NCBI GenBank assembly: GCA_905221605.1
Contig: CAJNDS010002177.1
Span: forward strand, 62,001 to 126,000
Direction of reading: 5' to 3'
Source: Symbiodinium natans
Taxonomy: Eukaryota > Sar > Dinophyceae > Suessiales > Symbiodiniaceae
DNA: 64,000 nt
In this document: positions 1 to 10,583 of the stretch, piece after piece
Numbering within the stretch: the stretch's first letter is position 1
Layout: every line of letters starts with the position of its first letter
Notes under the pieces: model-generated
Databases searched by the model: none
What the model saw: the letters and a program-made list of their open reading frames with translations, nothing else
Told to the model about the DNA's origin: nothing
Translations under genes and position numbers: made by a program

Positions 1-5
1 TGCAG

Positions 6-50
6 GCAAAGATGATGCAGCTTTCCACGGGCGACCTGCAGCCAGACCGG
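6..50 (+). CDS. exon candidate at left edge
   Basis: The window opens with TGCAG, followed by 15 open codons (AKMMQLSTGDLQPDR) and a GTAAAA donor. This would be a phase 0/0 internal exon of a gene lying mostly outside the window. It is too short to assign a function. Confidence 0.25.
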
Positions 51-947
51 GTAAAAAAAGGGGGGTTGCACTTCGGGCAGCTGAATTGAAAACGAGACCC
101 CCCAAACACAACACAGTGGGGTTGATCGAGGAACTTTCTCTGCCAAGCCTTGAAATTCGCTCGAAGCCCAATCCCCGCAAACCACCGCCGTAACCCCACA
201 AAGTCCCGAACTCTAAACTGACTTCGAGCCGCCTGGCTTGTAGGAGCGTGAGCGATTAAGCTGATTAAGCGGATTAAACGTGATTGAACCACCTTAAAAG
301 CATGAATCGAACAAGCTCCTGAGGTGCCCCAGATTCGATTCCTCGTTGGCAAGGAGCTGGGAACCGGCAGCTCGCCACGGTCCATGTTTTGGGATCCTTG
401 AGAATTGAGCGAGGGCTTAAGCAGGCTTGTGAGCTTGGGGCTTTGGGGTTTTGGGATCCGGGGATTATACCGTAATGTCAACACAGAGGAACAGCCACCG
501 CCCCAACACAGCCGCAGCCGCCACCGTGCCGTGCACCACCAACCCACACAAGGGTCAGACCTTAAAATATGCCAGGATCGTAAGATCGCATGGCGTAGAA
601 CGACTTGAAGTATAAAAGTTGAAAGGGTTGCTCTTGAGACGGTGAGTCTTGCAATTTTCGTCGTGAAGTTGAACCGTTCCACCTTGCCCGCCTTGCCCCG
701 CCCATGGTTAGGCCGGAGCTGAACAGAGTTTGTCCGAGTTAGGAGTTTAGGATTCCGGACGCGTAAGGTCCCACAACGAGTGTACACAAAGACGCTCGAG
801 TTCACTTTTTCCACATCTCAATCCCAGCAGACTTACTGCATGTGCCGAGATGCGGGAAGCCGGCTCCAGCGTGTGGAGGTGCTGACGGGGGTTGTTTGAA
901 GAATGCTGTTCGGTGCTAGGGCTTCAAAAAGCACAGAAGCTTCGCAG
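51..947. other. non-coding stretch
   Basis: No reading frame with convincing protein character and flanking splice sites was seen. The text is typical of introns or spacers in this window, with degenerate GGTTTGGGG-like words. Confidence 0.4.
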
Positions 948-1025
948 GCGAAAGTGCTGCGAGTTTTCAACTTATGCAGCCGCAGACTTCGGCAGGCCAT
1001 GCTGCAGCGGATTGGGCGCGGGGAG
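948..1025 (+). CDS. exon candidate, basic protein
   Basis: After TTCGCAG there are 26 open codons that include VLRVFNLCSRRLRQAML, then GAG before a GT donor (phase 0/0). The segment is basic and amphipathic. An antisense open frame covers 833-1288 but has no splice-site support, so the + exon is preferred. Product unknown. Confidence 0.25.
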
Positions 1026-4000
1026 GTCTTCCGAAGTGAGGAGAAGGCAGATGGGCGATTCAACGGCATGCGCCAGACATCGTTCTGCATGAGTATGCGC
1101 AGGCAACGGTCAAAGTAGTTTGCCACGCAAAACCAGGGTACCCCTTCATGAAGGCTCAATGTGCTTGCCAGGAAGGCCAGCGACGAGCTTCCGGCTATAT
1201 CGCAGGCCGGTTCCCTAAACACTCCCATGTTGTCCAGCATGGGTGCTAGAATTTCCGTCGTGCAGACGGAGGTTGGAGGGCAAGCCACCTTTAGCCTTGA
1301 GCGAGAGCAGTATACAAAGGTCTGATTCTAAGCAAGTTTTCAGGAACCAGGGCCCATCCAAACCCCATCAAAAACTTCTCCTCAAGGCCATCCAGGCCAT
1401 CCAAACCCCACAGCAGGAGAGGGCAAAAGCTTGAAACGCAGCCCAAATCAAACGACCCCAAATCATCAAGAGCCCGAACGGTTTTTTACAGTAAGCCAGC
1501 CCCTCGCCGTGCACTCCTTGTTCCGGGATGCTCAAAGGGAGCGGACGAGTTGCTTACCCTAAACCCCCAAGAATGCAGAGTGCCAAGAGGCACTCGTCTC
1601 CAGGAGGCCTACGTCCGATAGCAAACCCCAACTTCCGAGTTTCCCCGAATGTGCATGGACCACGCCAAAATGGTAACCCCAAGGGCTTCATGGCAAAAAA
1701 AACAAATATAAAAAAAAATATATATATACATATATATATATATAATGTATATACATCTGTACACACACACACACATATATATATATATATGTATAGCTTC
1801 TCAGAGCTGTCCGGACTGTAGGATTGGAGCCGTGCAGTGCGCCAGGCGCTGAGTTGGGACCAGTCGTGCAAAGTTTGGGAGTTCACCTCGTGCGTCCGCT
1901 TGCGGAGGGGGTTTGGGGCTTGTCCGTTAGGGGCCGCGTGCTGAACTTCGGATGCTTATGCTTGTGATCTCGTGCGCAAGGCCCTCTGCCAGGCACCAGC
2001 AACACTGTCTCGAAGCCTCTGCCTCTGAGGTTTCATGATCCTCTGACTCTAGCATGGACATCTGAGTTGCGCCGGCCTCAAGGGCAGAGGAATCTCCTGA
2101 GGAGGTTTCGGTTGGCCTTTGCAAGGCTGAGGTCTGCTTTCATTTGAATCGGAGACAATTCGGACTATAGAAGGTGCCTAAATTCCTTACTCAATCCCGC
2201 TAAAGAGGAGTTGTTTGCCAGGCAAGGGCATTGGAAGGAGATCCAAAGTGAACTCCGATCGAGACTTGGTGACGAAACGGCAGCGCGCCCGGTCTGACTC
2301 CAGACAGAAGTTGCCTGTCAGTGGGTTTTCACTCCTTGCTATCTTCCGCTGCCGGAGTTCCTCAATATTTGGTGAGGTGTGGTTGCCGGGTGTTTACGCG
2401 GCCGGTCGCACAGCCTGGCAAGGTTCTGTATAGGAGATGGAGTGGCTGGAGCGGGACCGCATGAGATGTTTGAATTTCAAGGGAATTCTTTCTATCCTAA
2501 GTATGCCAGCAGCAAAGCGCAGCAGAGAGGAGGGCATGGCCACTGAGTGCCCAGGTTTTTTTTTGTCACCCCGAGGCGCAAAACAAGCGCTACGCCCCGG
2601 AATGGAAAGTTGCAGCTGTGCTGGCTGCGGACGGCTGGGAGGACTTAGCTCAGCATGCTGCATACTGCCATAAGGGCGCTAAGTTCGTGTCGAGACATCA
2701 GCAAGCAGCACCCTTCCTGTAGGCACACAAACCCAAAGGAATGAAACTTCGACCGTGAGGGAAGCATCGGCATGATGATGATTGCAGCGTAGCAACATGG
2801 CGTGCCTTCATGACGATTGTGTGCGCGCATCTTCCTGGATGTGGAGGACAAAGGTAGCTTCCCAAAGACGCAGGCGATACTCAAGAGGTGGCTTTTGCTG
2901 TTGGTTGTGGGTGTATTGCAAATTGCAATGCTCCAGTGGCAGGATATTCATGCATAGGACTGTGATCGCACGTGGCCACAGCTTGAAAACCTTCTACCGC
3001 GATTGCAGGTAGAATTGCTTTCATGGTCGTCGGTTGGAATCTAGAACAGAACCTAGCTAGGTCTCTGATAGACGTCTGCCTTGAGAGCGATTGTTTGAGA
3101 CGTAGAGTCGGGAGCAAAGCACTCAGACCGGCAGCTCCTTGGCTCTAGAGACAGGGCCGAGGGCAAACCCCTGAAGGCCCCGGCAGCTTTGAAAAAGGGG
3201 CTTTTCGTGGCTTTTCGTGGCTTCGCGTGGTTGTGCGAGGCTTTGAGACTGGGCATCGAGTGATATATCGGGTGAAAGCTGTGTACTTTTGTTTCTTGTT
3301 GGCTATCAGCCCTCGAGAGGTCATGGCAGAGCTCCCCCCTCGACCAGAGTCGGGAGGGGAGCAAGATGGGCCGCTATGGCTTGCCATCAAGTCAGGGCCA
3401 CAGGGTGTCAGGGCGTGTTCGGGTGTGGGTCGAGTTTTGGGCTTGGGGCATTTCAGGCTTTAGGCCAAAAGGCCGAACAGCTTCATACAGCAGAGTGTAC
3501 TGTTACACAGTATGAGCAGCACAGAGCTGTGCGACTCCATGCTAAGTCTTGTAAAGCCCCTACGCTGACATTGCCAACCCTGCAACCCCCAAAAACCCCA
3601 AAAAACCGCGCTCCGATCACCGAGGCGTCAACTCTATAAACCGGAGGTGACGCTCGTCAAGCGTTTAGTTGGCCACCAGCTGATCCAGCAGAACAAGCCA
3701 TGCCCTTACGGAGCCGTGTGGCAACCCTTTGTCGCGCTTGCTACACCCAGTTAAAAACTGTTCCAAACCCCTCCTCGAGTGGCAGGTTGATGTGGGACGA
3801 AATCTGGTCCCTGCGACATATGCTGGACGAGTTTCGCAATCGGAGCCCCACCTTGGTACGCAGTGTGTTTCGGGGCCTTGCGGCGAATTGGGGCTTGGGG
3901 TTCGTTTGGGGTTTGGGGTATGACATACGGATCGAAGCTTGTACCATGCCCTGCACTGGACCATAAGCTGGCCTTGCCAAGCCCGATGCCCCCCTAGCCC

Positions 4001-4156
4001 GAGTATGTCCTGAACTCCAAACCCCGTTGCATTCTGTAATTCTGCACTGAACAGTTTGCAGGAACAACGAGCTCTCCGAAGGGAGACGGCAGCAGGCCGA
4101 TTTTTGCGACACGCAGCGCCTAGTACACGTTTCAGAAGTTTCGTTTTTGTGCAGCT
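1026..4156. other. non-coding stretch with microsatellite
   Basis: Mostly intronic or intergenic in character. A short possible exon sits near 2240-2290 (an IQSELRSRLGDETAARP-type reading before GTCTGA) but cannot be linked to anything. Another open + segment lies at 2500-2550. No gene is supported. Confidence 0.35.
1700..1795. repeat. A/T and TA/CA microsatellite
   Basis: A poly-A run leads into alternating TA/CA blocks (TATATA, ACACAC, TATATA) over about 90 bp. It is a low-complexity dinucleotide tract. Confidence 0.85.
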
Positions 4157-4494
4157 ATGCAAGTTGGTCGTTCAACAAAACCTCGGGCACAACTCAGGCA
4201 CCGGGACCTCTTGAGACGGCAGGCGCAGATGATTCTGGAAGACCTCCGCACTCAGGCGAATGCTTGCGGGCACGCGGTCGAGGTCGGGTGGACCGAACGC
4301 CCTGAAGCTCAATTGCCGGCTCAAGCCCATAAGATCCTGCAAGCTAACCACCTTCAAAAGGCTCATCAAAGCGCCCCGTACAGAATCCCCCAACATCCCC
4401 CAACATCCCTCAATCCTCAACTGCCCTGGAGTTTCCCCCTTAGGACATGGTCCCCGAGCTGCGGAATGCCCAGCTACGGAGCTTCGTCCTGGAG
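4157..4494 (+). CDS. two-exon candidate, unknown protein
   Basis: Exon 1 at 4157-4282 opens with ATG and reads a charged helical segment (RHRDLLRRQAQMILEDLRTQ) up to GAG before a GT donor. Exon 2 follows TTAG at 4444 and reads DMVPELRNAQLRSFVLE up to GAG before a GA donor at about 4494. Both are phase 0, so they join without a shift. The 3' continuation before the NIPA-like gene was not found. Function unknown. Confidence 0.3.
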
Positions 4495-4776
4495 GACCCT
4501 GGCTTTCTAGCAGATGGCAGCAGCCATGCAAGCCGGCGGAAGCCTTTGTACATCTTCCAGCAGTTACTCAAATCGCAAAAAAAGTCTTCAAAACCAGCAC
4601 AAGCTAACCTTGATCGTGCTGCCTGCTTCGGAAGCAGCAAAGAGTAACAAAGATAACAAATGCAGTTGCGACGGCCGTGATGGACGATGCTGAACACTTC
4701 TTAAAACCTTCACCTCCACAAGATTTGGCCTCAAGATGCACAGGCCCTGCAAAGGGTAGCGACCTAAGATTCACGA

Positions 4777-6129
4777 ATGGATGGCAAATACGCAGTGCCT
4801 GCCTTCCTCGATGTGAAATCGAAGGATGGAAATCTCAATCTAATCTTATGCGTTGTGAGCTCTGCGGTTGCCGGAGTTGGAAGCGGATTGTTCGGATGTT
4901 TGCTGTCAGCAGCTGACCACATTAAGCGGCGAAACGGCGGGATACACACCACTCGCAGCCGGCTCTACTCCTGGATTGGGATGGTTGGCTCAGTGGTCTT
5001 TGGCTTGGCTTCGCTGGTGGGGCTTGTTTTTGGCTCAGTCAGCCTGGCCACCGTCGTTCGGGCTGGGTCGACGCTGCCGGCCAATGCCGTCTTCAGTCAG
5101 ATGTTTGGCTTGCGGCCACTGGTGCGGGATGACGTGCTGGGCACCTTGGTAACCATATCGGGCATCGTTAGCTTCACCATCTTCCAAGGCTGGTCGGAGT
5201 ATCATCACGATCAGAGCGAGTTCCTGCAGCGGATTTTTGCAGCTTACTCCATTGTGTGGATGAGTATCTTGTTCATGCTACAAGCTGCCTCGAGCTGCTG
5301 GCTGTATGTTCACAGGAGTGCAAAGCGCGACCGCCGAGAGTATGCAGCCGTAGCCCGATGCCGGGCCGTGGCGGCCACACTGATCTGTGCGTGCTCGTCT
5401 GCCTTCATGGACCTTGCAGCCAAGGGTTGGTCGTCTTCTTCCAGGGTCTCAGATGGCGGTGGAGGCTTATCATCGCCCACATTCTGGACAGCGCTCGCCT
5501 TGAACGTCCTGTTCCTCATCCTCATGCGTTGGTCAACCATCTACGGCTGCCGACGATGTGATGTGCTGATCTTCGTGCCACTGAACACAACAGCAAACAT
5601 CATCCTCAGCGTTGCCTCGGGCATGATCTGCCTCTCAGAGTACAAGTCAGTCAAGTCTTGGCCTGGACTCTGCACTGCTGGACTTTCCATGCTGTGTGGC
5701 ATCTTCATGCTCGTCACCGGTCCTGCCGAGACGATGGTTGGGGCCGGCATGTCTTGCAACAGCTGGATGGAGCCAGAAGAGCCTAAGGCTCAATCCAGGG
5801 AGATGCAGACACGGCGGCCGTTCAGTCCCATTCAACTCTCGGCAGCACCCTCTCCGAGCTCTCAAGACAGAGTCGTCCCCAGGGAAAGATCGGTGCTGGA
5901 GGAGTCGGAGGAGGACTTGCACTCAAAGTCCTCCGCGTTGGGCTTTGTTTACCTGAATCGGATCCACCGAAGAGCTGCACGAACGCGAAGCGAGATTGGC
6001 AACTGCTTGGCAGAGAACCTCGCGGACCGACGGGAGCCAGTTGGATCAGTTGGATCAAACCATCTGCCAACGGAAAGGGTGGCTGCGGGAACGCACGCTG
6101 CCCAGGCCGAAGCACAATCGGAGGTTTGA
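4777..6129 (+). CDS. NIPA/DUF803-like multi-pass membrane transporter
   Basis: An uninterrupted 450-codon frame starts at ATG 4777, just after an in-frame stop. About eight or nine hydrophobic segments are visible, at residues of roughly 22-42, 63-94, 123-140, 154-173, 194-213, 233-254, 258-281 and 289-309. They are followed by a hydrophilic tail of about 140 residues rich in Ser, Arg and Glu. The order and texture of the helices resemble the NIPA magnesium-transporter family of the DMT superfamily. Examples are the helix ending LGTLVTISGIVSFTIFQG and the late NTTANIILSVASGMICL segment. Family members move Mg2+ or other divalents across plasma or endosomal membranes; the substrate here is inferred only. 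The lack of introns is unusual next to its neighbours and suggests a processed (retroposed) gene. A DUF6/EamA-type transporter is the alternative. Confidence 0.75.
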   Translation: MDGKYAVPAFLDVKSKDGNLNLILCVVSSAVAGVGSGLFGCLLSAADHIKRRNGGIHTTRSRLYSWIGMVGSVVFGLASLVGLVFGSVSLATVVRAGSTLPANAVFSQMFGLRPLVRDDVLGTLVTISGIVSFTIFQGWSEYHHDQSEFLQRIFAAYSIVWMSILFMLQAASSCWLYVHRSAKRDRREYAAVARCRAVAATLICACSSAFMDLAAKGWSSSSRVSDGGGGLSSPTFWTALALNVLFLILMRWSTIYGCRRCDVLIFVPLNTTANIILSVASGMICLSEYKSVKSWPGLCTAGLSMLCGIFMLVTGPAETMVGAGMSCNSWMEPEEPKAQSREMQTRRPFSPIQLSAAPSPSSQDRVVPRERSVLEESEEDLHSKSSALGFVYLNRIHRRAARTRSEIGNCLAENLADRREPVGSVGSNHLPTERVAAGTHAAQAEAQSEV

Positions 6130-7751
6130 TGCGAGTTCGAACCTGAGCTCTTTGGTTGCCTGTGAAAGCTGGTGCACTTAGATGTAGGCTTACAAGAAGC
6201 CGCGCTTAGCGAATTCAGCTGGACCTTGGCAGTTCTAATTTAGGCCAGTTTGCTTGCAGTCGTCCGCCTGAGCACTGTGATCACGTAACGCATCAGTTTA
6301 AGGTTGTCCGGACTGTTCCTACTCTCATGCGGCTTCTGCCGGCTGATCCAGCACTTCTCCATTGGACAGTTCAATCGGTCCTCAAAGTAGGATGCAGCAG
6401 TAATCTCCTGACAAGTTACAAGCCTGGCAGCTTAGCCCATCCTGTTTTTCGTGGTTGGCCACATTGAGCTGCCAGAAAGAGGCCAGCAGGGCATCCCAAT
6501 CCTTCAACTTGCACGCCTCAAGATGCAACATCACCGCATTCATATACCACTGCTCCGGGATGCTCTGGGAACAGGTGTGGGCGGTTTCGCAGTTTAATGG
6601 CCGATGTGCCTCATCGTGGGAAGTAGAGAAGCTGGAAGGCATGATCCACATGTTTGCTGATTCTGTGTATTTTCGTTCCAACTGCCAACTGCCAAGTGAC
6701 TGCGCCACGCTGCGCAACACGCACTTGACGGTTCCAAGTTCCCACCGCGGTGAGCCAAACATCGCAACGTGGCAATCTGCCGCTCCCTGAACCTAGCGCA
6801 CAACGGGGAGTGACAGCGCCGGAGGCAGGCAATGACTTTTTGATGCACGAACCGCTCAGGGGCCACAAGCCGTCCAAAAACTTGCTGAACCCAAGATCTC
6901 TTGAGCTCAGAAAGGCTTCTGAGGTCCGAGCAAGAGACCGCTCAGATTGTTCTCAGGGCAGCTGAAAGGCGGACTCAATTCAAGCGTGCCTGCTGAGCCC
7001 CACCAAGATGCAGGCCCCAGCTTGTGTTGCTTGTGTTGATCTCAATTCAAGACAAAACATCGAATTGCAACAACCATCTCCTAGCTGCCGCGCTGTTGTG
7101 TCTGGAGCGCTTCCTCCATGTTCAATCCTTCAGTCCTGCCATATCCTGCACCTTAAGGAACTCTGGGAATCGTTAGCTGTCGAGACAGCTTTCATCATGT
7201 AAAGAACAGCAGCTTCAAGTCCAGGCCAGAAAGAATACCATTGTGAGCTTCCATACCTTTGCCTTCAACAAACCAAGATTATCTAGACGGTTAAGTCTCG
7301 GCCAGGCTAAAAATTGAACCTTTATTGAGCCTTCGCAAGGCTGAAGACAAAAACCTATGAGCCTGAATCCGAACAAAAAACAAACCTTATCAGAATCAGT
7401 CTGAGCAGAGAGAAGTCACGCGAGTCTCCCTGTGAGTTGAGATCGTGCACGTGAAGGTTGCTGTGGGTCCCCCCTTTGAATTGCGATCGCGCACATGAAG
7501 GTTGCTGCATATGGGTAGTCTGGCTCACTGTTGTTGTCTAGTACAATGTAGTTATTGAACATCCACCTGAGTGTGGATACCGAAACTCAAGCGATCCCAA
7601 GATCTTGCAGACTCGAAGCCCCCTTCGAAGCGAGTCGCACAAAGCAAGGAGGCTGGCTACGGTGGCTATGGCAAGGCGCCGCTCCTGGCAACAAAAGGTA
7701 GATCATGCTTAGATTAGATGTTAAGAGGCCATGGGAAGTCCCAGTCATGAG
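6130..7751. other. non-coding stretch
   Basis: Downstream of the NIPA-like gene. A minus-strand open frame at 6382-6762 includes the plausible segment EACKLKDWDALLASFWQLNV, but it has no recognisable domain or clear splice sites. A 24-bp motif (GATCGTGCACGTGAAGGTTGC and a near copy) recurs at about 7441 and 7482. Confidence 0.35.
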
Positions 7752-8521
7752 GATCCCTATCTTTGATGAAGACTCAAGCCTGCATGGGTCGCGAGGTGCA
7801 GGAGGGCGGGCCACCCGCTACACCCTCGACAAGGCCTTCCACCGCCAGCACGCGGCCAGGTCCAATTCGGTATCCCTTCTTTTACCTTATGATGCGTGGG
7901 CAAAGGCCTGAAAAGCAATGCAACAAATGACCAAGGCGTATTTCCTGCAGCACACCTGACCTCCTCCACAACCTGGCGATGCTTCCCTCGCTGCCTATGG
8001 GCCAGCCACTAGGGCTGGACGATATTGACGAGGTGGCAGCAGGGATTCGAGAGAGCTTGCAGGCCGAGCACCAATGGTTGTTGGCCACAATCGCGGAGGA
8101 GTACCAGCAGCTGGAGTTGGAGGACCAACGCCGCGCGCACCTCGCACGCTCCGACGCTGAGCCCTCCACGGCGCAGCTGAAGCGATTCCTCGGCTGCCTG
8201 CAGGACGTACAGGCCTCGCCCAGCCTTAAGGCACTGGCGATCAGCAGTAGCCTCAGCAGCCTCGGTTCCGGGAACGGTTCCGGGAACGGTTCCGGAGAGC
8301 CTGCCCCGGTGGCACCGGTCGTTGGCGGCGCCAGCGTGCGGCGCCTGCAGGCCCTGATCAGCCTGCGGCGGCAGAACGCCTCCCTCGCCACCCTGAAGTC
8401 CCTTCAGCCCGTGCAGGAGGCCGAAGATGCCAAACCGGCACCGGCATTCTTGCCTGGGATCACATTGAGCCTCGGGCCCGACAAGCAGGAGTTCGACCCG
8501 TTCTTTGGCGACCCGGTATAA
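7752..8521 (+). CDS. unknown protein, last two exons
   Basis: Penultimate exon about 7752-7859 ends CCAG before GT. A 91-nt GT-AG intron runs from 7860 to 7950, and the last exon 7951-8521 ends in TAA. Exon 1 ends two bases into a codon and exon 2 supplies the third, giving Ser, so the phases match. The joined tail has an acidic helical region (ESLQAEHQWLLATIAEEYQQ), a short GSGNGSGNGSG linker from a 12-bp tandem repeat at 8264-8298, a second helical region, and the C-terminus EFDPFFGDPV. Third positions are GC-rich, as expected for real coding here. Antisense frames over the same region are shadows. The 5' part of the gene was not found and the domain family is not recognised. Confidence 0.55.
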
Positions 8522-10519
8522 GAGGGCTATTCTCTCCCTCCTTTCCTCTTTCTCGCCATGCATCTCTAGGATGCAAGGCGTTGCTAGAGAGCATTGTGAT
8601 AGTGTGATGTGGGAGACGCTCATGGCCCACCAGCATGTTGCCCCACGGCTCCCGTAGAGAATTTAAGCTTTGACCAAGAGGATGTGCACACAACGGAGGC
8701 AAACAGAAAGCGCAGGTGTGACATTAGACACAGGCACTTGTCAGAGAGTTTGTACATGGGCATCCAATGGTCCCGCGGCGAATCCGTGAATGGCACGAAG
8801 TGCCGTGTATAGATGGCCTCGATAAACGGATTGCTGTAAGCGTTTCACCCACTGCTTGGACTGCCCCGAGGCGAAGGTGGAGTGTCAAGGAGGAATAAAG
8901 GATTGGCATTGGCATCCTCTAAAACATGGAGTGCATACTCAACTGCTCGACCGAGAGCGAGGCCACAGTCGGCCTGTCTTGCAGGTTGGAAGGTCTACTT
9001 CCGTTTGAAGTTTTCTTTGCTCACATGCCGCCCTGGCTAAGTTTGAGCGTGCTTGTGATGTGCAACGCTTCTCGACTTGTAGGCCAGTTGCAACACTCGT
9101 GCAAGGCTTCCCTTTGCATTCAACAGCAGATTTGGGTCAGGAATGGGTCTTCGGCGGTTCAAATCAGGGCTTGAGGGAAAGATGGCATAGCAAGAGATAA
9201 GAGGGTATAGCAAGGCATAGCGAGGCAAAATGCTGAAGCTTGGCAACGTGAAGTTGCCACGAGGTCCTCCGAACTCCCTGAGTGCCAGGCCACCACGCAC
9301 AAAGATTTCGTCCCACTCGGACAATCTGAACTACGTCGTGGGCTCAAGCTGCAGTAAGCCTCGGGAAATAGGGCCCAGGTTTGGATGATGCGTCGATCTT
9401 GCCTAGCATCCTCTTACCAAGCAGCTGTTTTGCCAATCCGACTTCGGAGTCAGCATCTACAGTACTGGGAATCTACCACATCTCCTTGCTAGGAATGCTA
9501 CGGAATTGGTACAGTCATCGGTCTTTCTTCCACAGGTTTGACTTGAATTGCCTTGATGAAAGAAGCTATGGGGCATTGGATTCCCAAACAGCCATCCAGT
9601 CCAAAAGCCTTCAGATCAGGCTTAAGAAGTTCAAGTACATCACAGATCCCAAAGGCTCTTACAGCTCTGGTGGTTTATCACTCATCCATCTAGCTGCCGT
9701 CCTGTCTGAGATCCTTACCTTGCACCTGGCTTTGCAGCCTGTCCCTCAGAGGTTTCACCTTTGGCATTGCCAGGAGGGAGTTGAAAGGGGCGGGAATGTT
9801 GAGGCTTCAAAGGGGCGTTCCAAACCTTCGCAACCCACCAGCCAATCGGCTCCTAAGACTTCGGGTCTCCTTGAAAGATGTTTGTTTGGAGACATCTGCT
9901 TGCCCCAGTCGCCTCCCCTTAACCTAGACCTTTAGAAGCCGCAAGCCCCAACAAAAAGCCCTTCCGACGCACTCGCCCCTGCCCAGGTTGGAGTCTTCTG
10001 CTTGCTCTTTGCAAGTAGGCGGAGCCGCATGTGCTTTGAAGGGTGCCGAATTTAGGTATGATGGCGCTGCGGGGTTTAAGCCCTTATAGGAAGACAGCTC
10101 TTGCGGTTTCTGCTTTGCACTGCTGTCAGGTCGGCGGACGCAACAATGGGAGGAAGGGGAGGCCATGTGCTGAGAGCCGATCCTCGCATGGAGCCACCTT
10201 TGTAAGAACCGTCCATGCAAGTCCACCCATGCTGCTTCCTTCCCTTCCAGCCAAAGCATGCCAAATCCGGAGCCCGATTCGAGGTTCTTGTGTTTGACAC
10301 GACCTTCACCCACTCGGCACAGAGCTCGACTTCGCGCATTTCGCGCATTTCTTCGGGTCTTCGGGCTTGAGAAGCACAGTTGTTGTCCTCAGCTGCAGGC
10401 CAGCAATGATTCCGACCGCGACCGCTATGTGTTGGCAGCCTCCTCGTACGTTCGTGCACGGTGCATGTGTGTGTGAGAGAGATTTTGAGAGAGTGAGTGA
10501 GTGAGTGAGTGAGGGTGGG

Positions 10520-10583
<64 letters not shown>

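Noticed and set aside
833-1288. Minus-strand 151-codon frame
   Set aside because: No domain, no splice context, and the plus strand carries a better exon candidate with clean AG and GT borders.
7882-8623. Long minus-strand frames over the 7.75-8.5 kb gene
   Set aside because: Antisense shadows of a GC3-rich coding exon.
9381-9935. 184-codon + frame
   Set aside because: No domain, no GC3 bias and no splice or terminal features; chance open frame in non-coding DNA.
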